This document shows, piece after piece, positions 57,936 to 64,000 of a stretch of 64,000 nt of DNA (positions within the stretch are counted from its first letter, which is position 1; each line of letters opens with the position of its first letter). Origin of the DNA: Pilaira anomala (lineage: Eukaryota; Mucoromycota; Mucoromycetes; Mucorales; Mucoraceae). The DNA is taken from NCBI GenBank assembly GCA_025716855.1, contig JAIXMQ010000014.1, positions 231,001 to 295,000 of the forward strand, in the 5' to 3' direction. The translations under genes and the position numbers were made by a program. Below the pieces are notes generated by a model that was given only the letters and a program-made list of their open reading frames with translations, ran no database searches and had not been told where the DNA came from.

Positions 57936-59303
57936 TTATTTTTTTTTATTGTTATTAAAGAAACTTAAAGACCATCTACTTGATTGTTTCTTTTCTTCTA
58001 CAGGTTGCTTTTGTGAATTATCAACAGCGGCAGCAGTAACAGCAGTATTATTTTCTAACAATTCAATTTGTTGAATCTTTACTTGAGATGGTTCATAACC
58101 TTGTGTAGAGGCGATTTGAAACCATTCTTTAGCAACAGATAAATCTTTTGGGACTCCTTCACCATGAAGAAACCTATAACCATCCACGCACTTGGTTAAT
58201 TACCATATAAAGAGAAATTTCAAATTCATTACTTACATTTCTCCTAGCATGTGTTGCGCATATGGATAAGGTGTATCTGATTGACTAGCGGCGTTCTGAT
58301 AATATTCAAATGCTTTATGGTAATCTTGTCCTACACCCCATGCATTTCTATACATGTCACCTAAACGTGCTTGACAGAATGGTATATTCACTGCAATACT
58401 TTGTATACAACATTGGTATGCTTTTTTATAATCCTGCTTTACATTTCCTTGTCCATACATATAGACCGAGGTTTCTTCTTCTAATGCAACTGCAAATCCT
58501 TGATTGGCTGATGCACTTAAATATTTAATAGCCTCTTGAGCATCTAACTCGACACCCTTTCCTTTCAGATACAAATGTCCAACAATATATTGACAATATT
58601 TGTCATTTAAAAGTGCACCATCTTTTGCATACCTTAATGCTCTTATATCATCTTTTGGTACTTGTACACTGCCTTCAAAGAATCCATAAGCTAAATCCAC
58701 TACCGCTTGTGTTGATCCACATTCAAATGCTCTATGAAACCAATGAATAGACTCGGACGCTTCATTTAAACTATATTTGTATCTATCTCCGTATATTCTA
58801 CCCAGTTCACATCCTGCTTCTGCAATTTTACCTTCCGTTGCTGCAAATTTTAACAGGGCAATGCCTCGCTTTAAATTTTGTTCAAATCCAATACCTTTAG
58901 AGTAGAGTAAACCAGCTAAATAACAAAGGGCTGGCTCTTGTCCATCTCGATTCATATTCGCTGTCATGACATTAATAAAGTTGGCTGTACTAAGATCATC
59001 TGTCGTCGCAAAGATGGGTGCACAAGCTTTCAAAGCTGATGAAAGTTGTTTATCGAATACACTACGTGACCATATACTCGATTCAACTAGATCTTGAACA
59101 ATATGTGCGTATCCTTCCTCATTATATATAATACTCAATTTCGTCTTGGCTTCCGTATCGAGATGACAGGCTTTAGAACGTAAATAATTTAGGGCCTCTA
59201 AACTGTCTGATAAAAGTATTGCACTTTTTAATACATCTACACAATGAATTAACCTCAATTCTTCACGGATAGAATCGAACGGTTGATGTTGTTCAGATAA
59301 CAT
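57936..59303 (-). CDS. Sel1-like repeat protein
   Basis: Scaffold-type protein built from Sel1 (TPR-related) repeats. Minus-strand exons are 59303-58237 and 58173-57936 (434 aa). At least six repeats are visible, for example YLAGLLYSKGIGFEQNLKRGIALLKFAA, YIVGHLYLKGKGVELDAQEAIKYLSASA and MLGEMFLHGEGVPKDLSVAKEWFQIAS. The last repeat is split by the intron. The N-terminal 130 residues are helical without clear repeats, and the C terminus is polar and basic (EEKKQSSRWSLSFFNNNKKK). No signal peptide is seen. Chitin-synthase activators of the Chs4/Skt5 type share the repeats, but the CaaX end they carry is absent, so function is open. Confidence 0.85.
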
Positions 59304-59663
59304 TAAAAGATGAAGGACCCTTTATTTGTAGAAGAAGAGAAAAAGAAGTGGGGGAGGTACAAGCGCGAAAATATTCCGGGTCACAAGTAAAATGATAAAG
59401 TAAGTCAGCCGGATCAGAAGACGAAAACAAAAAAAGGTATACTTACATTTTGTCCCAAAAAGAATATTCTATACTGCTTAATATCATACTGTCAGTTACA
59501 TATTCGAGAAAATGTCGACTAGAGGCTTAATAGTTTTATACAAATCATGATATTTTGAATAAATTAAAATTTTATTTTACTATAGTTTTACACTTTTATA
59601 ATTAAAAGGAGGGGAAAGGGGGCAAATTAAGTAAATGTAAAAAAAAAAAAAAGAACTATTTTT
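59304..59663. other. Spacer between Sel1-repeat gene and protease
   Basis: Upstream region of the Sel1-repeat gene and 3' region of the subtilisin gene (both minus strand). No frame of interest. Confidence 0.7.
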
Positions 59664-61671
59664 TTAGTTCTTAAGAACAATGGGACCAGAAGTATAAACT
59701 TCCCAATCCTTCTTGGTCTTGGGGTTACCGAGTGACTTTAAAGCACTAAGACGCCAGACGTAAGTACCGGAGGGAGCAGGAATAGGGAAAGGAGAATTGG
59801 GGATAGAGGCAGGGATATAAGTACCATCCCAAGCATAAACACTGTATTGTTCAGAGTTACGGAAATGACGACCGAGGAAATCTAAACCAGGTAAGAAAGT
59901 ACCGATAACCTTCTTAGTGTTATAGTCTAAGAGTTCAGCCTTGATAGTCTTGGTGGGGGTTAAAAGTCTGACAACAGCATAAGGCTTGGATGTAGCGACA
60001 TTACGATCAAAAATGAAAGTATCCTTGAGTCCGTATTCCTTACTTTTTTCATCAATAATAACGGGGAAACCTTGATCGAAGATAGGAAGAGCCTTTTGAG
60101 AACCAACAACACCAAAGTAAGGAACTCTGATATCTTTACCGCTAGACTTTTGCTTGGAGACGATGTGAATGTAACCACCATAGAAGATATGATCAGCAGG
60201 GTTGGTCTTAGGAGGAGTAACAGTGACGGTGATCTTCTTGGACTTACCAGGAGCAAGCTTGAATTGCTTGGAGGAGAAACGTAACTTGGCCTCAGCAACT
60301 GAGTTCTTGGCGGGTTCAAGAGGAGTATAACCATCAGTCTTGACATCATAAGGAGAAAGACCGGTAGAAACATCATTCTTTACTTCGTAAGCAATAGTCT
60401 TGGAACCACGGTTAGTGACAGTAATGGTTTGAGTTCTGAGCTTCTTGGCATCGCTATCCTTGAAAGCAATTTGGGCAGGTGATACATGAGTCTTTTGAGT
60501 AATGGCATCATAGACTTGAACGAGACCAGCACCTTGACGGAGAGGAGTATCGATAGTAGAAGTACCGGCAAGCTTGGTAGGGAGAGCGTAGTTTTGGAAT
60601 TGTTCGTTGACAAATTTGATAGCTTGTCTCTTCTTGGTACCTTCAGACTTAATGTACAAAGCAACGGAACCGGCAACGTAAGGAGCAGACATAGAAGTAC
60701 CCTAAAAAAAAATAACACGAATAAATAAATTGCGGAAAAAAAAATAGAAAGTATACACTTACAGACATGATACCCCAACTATCAAGATAACGAGGTAAAG
60801 TAGAGTAAATGGTACCACCAACACCAGCAACATTAGGCTTGAAGTTGAGCTCAGCTTCAGGACCGTTACTAGAGAATGAAGAAATGGAACCACCACCAAG
60901 GACAGGGTGGACAGCACCTTCATGATTGAGAGTAATAGTAACTTCACCCTTGGCAATAGCAGCAACAATAGCTTTACCGTCAGCATTAGAGATGGAGATA
61001 ACAGGGACACTAACACCAGGAGTAGAAGCAGAGAAAGCACCAGCAACATTATTGTAAAGAATTACACCAATAGCACCAGCATTAGCAGCATTGTTTACTT
61101 TTTCAACAAAAGTACAAATACCTCTTTGGATGATAGCAATCTTTCCCTTAACATCAGGAGAAATGTTGCCAGGGACACATGAGTCACCTGCGGAAGTAGG
61201 AGCTTTATCGGAAATTGCAACAGCGCCAGGACCCATAGTGGCAGTACCAGCAGGGGTGAAAAGGATAGGGTGGTCAACACCAGTGGCAGTAAGTTCTTTA
61301 GCAGTATAGTATTGGTTATCAACAGAGGCAACAGAGAAAGCAGAGGTAGAGGTACTGGGTTGACCAACGGTATAAACACCTTGGGCACCAGAGTTACCAG
61401 CAGAAATAACAACACTTACACCACTTGCAACAATTTGGTTAACAACGTCAGATTCAGAATCACTAGTTTGACCCCAAGAATTGGTTTCACCCAAACTGAG
61501 ATTAATAACATCGGCTCCACCGTCGTAAGCCATCAAAAGAGCTTGAATGACGATATCGTTGGTAACACTACCATCACAACCGAAAACTCTGTACATAGAA
61601 AGATTGGCTTCAGGTGCAACACCAACAAAGTTCTAATGTAATCGTATTTAGTCTCAAATAAATATCATTTG

Positions 61672-61704
<33 letters not shown>

Positions 61705-62560
61705 TCGAAACTTACTGATGCAGGGTGATTACCAGCAATAATACCAGCAACGTGAGTACCATGACCGGATGCCTCAGTATCAGCACCACAATCATCAAGA
61801 GGATCACTATCGGGCTTAGGAGTGTTCAAACCAGTATAGTCATCACCGACAAAATCGTAACCCTTGATTACCTTGAAACCTTTACCGAAACCACCACCCA
61901 AAGCGGGATGTAAATAATCGATACCTTATGAAAGGAAAAAAAAAAAGTTAATTTCCAAGTACATAAGCATACATAATTTGTAACGCATTACTAGCACTAC
62001 AACTATAAACAATAATAAAAAAGTTGTTTTGATTACTTACCAGTATCAAGAATGGCTACATGAATGCCTTTACCCTTATTCTTGAGTTCCTTATGGACCT
62101 TGTTAACTTGAGTCATTGCATGAGGCAAAACGGAAGGAGCATCAGCTCTCTTTGCCTTTGACTTCTGATGGATGATAACTTTGGGACGCTTAATAAGTCT
62201 GACGGGAGTAACAGCTTTTACGTCAGATCTATCAAGAATAGTTTGCAAAGCAGAGGCATGAACGGCTTCATCTGAGGTATCAACATTGATGGAAAGACCA
62301 TTAAAAAGTTCATGAGAGTACTTTTGGTTGACCTTGAGATGGGCGTTGGTAATTTCCTTATTAACGGATTGAGTGAAGACAGTTCCTGCAGTTTTTTCTT
62401 TACTGGCAAAACTGACAATATAACGACCAGGAATAATGTCGGAGGATCCCTTATTAAACTTGGGATGATTGATGGTAATGGCGTCAGCAGTCATAACAAA
62501 GACAGCTAAACAAACACCAGCCACAACAATGGGAAAGTATGTGAATGAGGACTTTTTCAT
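59664..62560 (-). CDS. Secreted subtilisin-like serine protease
   Basis: Extracellular S8 family protease resembling the minor extracellular protease Vpr type. Minus-strand exons: 62560-62041, 61924-61716, 61632-60763 and 60701-59664 (878 aa). A signal peptide ([22 protein letters not shown]) precedes an I9 inhibitor-like propeptide ([12 protein letters not shown]). The catalytic triad is complete: Asp in ILDTGIDY, His in GHGTHVAG, Ser in [14 protein letters not shown] domain ([15 protein letters not shown]) is inserted between His and Ser, and an Fn3-like domain follows. Codon use is biased toward GC-ending codons as in highly expressed genes. Intron 61715-61633 holds a 30-nt T run on the minus-strand complement. 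The frame is intact. Confidence 0.95.
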
Positions 62561-64000
62561 TATAAAAATGGTACTTTATCGAGGGAAGATAAAAGGAAGG
62601 AAAGGGGGGAAAGGATGGTTGTTAGGATTGGAAGAAGTTGATTTGAAGAAAAAAAAAAGAAATAACTTGAAATGTGCTGGCTATATATACATTTTTTTTT
62701 TTGCAATTGAAAATAAAATTATTAATGATAATGAATTTTTCACACAATATCGTATACATAATTTGCAATCTGGTTTCGTGTAATGATGAGTAGAACATAA
62801 TGCAAGATGGTATTTTAAATGAAATAAACACAATAAAGGTATTCAATACACATGTTTAAAATCTGTCTTTAGGGTAAGTAGCCAAGTTTAGGAAGAAAAT
62901 CCTAAACAAGTAAGACATTAAGCACTGTACTACACTTTATGTGGTACACATATAATTGAATTGAGAATATCAAGTAAACTTAGCCGATCATTTTGAAAAA
63001 GTTCTGGAGTCTGAGGGTTGCTAGTATAACCTTATATTCCCACTTAATTTGGAACAGACTACTTAAATTAGGTGTAAAATTCCAATATTAGTCAAAACAA
63101 AAGTTTTTTGTCACGAGAGTTTGGACTTCCTAAACCATGGATCCCATTTTCTGAAGTACACAGTAACTGACCCACCAATCAAGGTAAACATATATTATTA
63201 CATTTCTTTGTGTTGACTTAGAACATATAAACTTATACGCCGTGTAACTACATTTACATATAAACGTATAATTCATTCTACTTTTTGTGATAACGAATGT
63301 TGAGGTCTTTGTTTTGCTCCCCGAATATTAACACGTGTAAAATTATTTGTATTTAGATAGTTAGAAGCTCTACATGGTTTAGACCATTGCTTCTAACGTA
63401 TTTATAGATATGTTCTACGGAGAAATTTAGCATGGGTAAAAGATTCATTAAGTATATGATGTAAAATAACTAGCTTTACGTATTGGTATGAATTATGTGG
63501 AAGAAAGGCTAAGTTGTTGGCGAGATCGAATGCTTATTATTACTTGTATCAAATCTCTGTTCTGGATACACTCTGTAAATTATATTAGCTATTCGATCGT
63601 GTAAGAATTGTGTAACTTAAACTTTAATATATTTGATCACAAAAAAAAAGTTGATATTCGCAGCTCCATCTCGTTGGAATGTTGAGTTGTGTAACTATAC
63701 AGTATGATTTATTATTTGAAAGATAACAAATAAAGTTTGAAGACCCAAGTTATTATTAAAAAAAAAAAAAAAAAAGAGTTCAGTTCATTTATTTGATAAA
63801 AGAAACAATCTTTACTACATCATTGCTTATATATAAGCCAAGAGCATCTCACTCAGGTGACCAATTTTGACATGTATTGTTTCTGTCTGTTTGATACCTT
63901 ATTGAGTGGAGGAGTATATAATAAATCAAACTTGATTTAAACAGTTTTATTCACTAAAATATTGTAGTATAAATTATTTTTGTGGTTTACTGAAAGAGAA
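62561..64000. other. Terminal 1.4 kb, no gene seen
   Basis: Promoter side of the protease gene (first about 300 bp, with TATATATA near 62682) and then AT-rich sequence without coding or RNA signals that I can support. Confidence 0.6.

Noticed and set aside
60072..61641. Several plus-strand frames across the protease gene
   Set aside because: Antisense shadows of the subtilisin exons, which carry a full catalytic triad on the minus strand.

Overview
The window is nuclear DNA from a filamentous fungus. It is very AT-rich and gene-dense, with about 33 protein genes in 64 kb. Introns are short (about 50-95 nt), run GTAAG...TAG, and often carry long poly-T tracts. The gene set points to an early-diverging fungus, most likely Mucoromycota/Mucorales: a cobalamin-dependent methionine synthase (absent from most Dikarya), a HARBI1-type transposon, and a PD-(D/E)XK-like relic of a kind I associate with mucoralean genomes. 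The species call is an inference; no rRNA is present to test it. Exon joins were worked out by hand from splice sites, reading frame and family similarity, and nearly every model closes to an exact multiple of three.

Layout, left end (1-17.8 kb). On the plus strand: the 3' part of mitochondrial EF-Tu, a peroxisome-type NADH pyrophosphatase with ankyrin repeats, a penta-EF-hand protein, and an Osh3-like oxysterol-binding protein (GOLD-PH-FFAT-ORD). Then come a small COX7a-like gene (minus), ribosomal protein uL23, a gene-free 2.1 kb, an MFS monocarboxylate-type transporter, a DH-BAR-SH3 RhoGEF with a 5-nt microexon, and a CsbD-like protein.

Middle (18-35 kb). MetH-type methionine synthase (plus) meets a run of five minus-strand genes: an mL53-like mitoribosomal protein, a CENP-N/Chl4 kinetochore protein, a CaMKK/SNF1-activating kinase, the nuclear proteasome tether Sts1/Cut8, and Tmem33/Pom33. 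They are followed on the plus strand by a PIH1-domain R2TP subunit, a TPR-MYND protein and a cytochrome P450.

Accessory zone (35.2-42.2 kb). It holds a dead Tc1/mariner fragment, a large inverted repeat whose arms duplicate the 5' part of a frameshifted PD-(D/E)XK-like gene, an orphan coding fragment, and a complete-looking PIF/Harbinger element (transposase plus Myb-like partner, 28-bp TIRs).

Right end (42.6-64 kb). Housekeeping genes return: ribosomal protein eS24, a KE4-type ZIP zinc transporter, a DsbA/FrnE-like oxidoreductase, a small unknown protein, tRNA m7G46 methyltransferase Trm8, a Rieske-fold protein and a GNAT acetyltransferase. After a gene-free 2.5 kb come U1-70K and poly(A) polymerase (divergent pair), a SAM methyltransferase, a Sel1-repeat protein and a secreted subtilisin-like protease. 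The last 1.4 kb has no recognisable gene.

The most useful second looks are the inverted-repeat locus as a possible small-RNA source, the intact Harbinger element, the 5-nt microexon, the GC-AG intron, the CENP-N homologue in a lineage where CENP-A loss has been reported, and a Cbf1-type E-box in front of MetH. I saw no obviously new multi-gene system.
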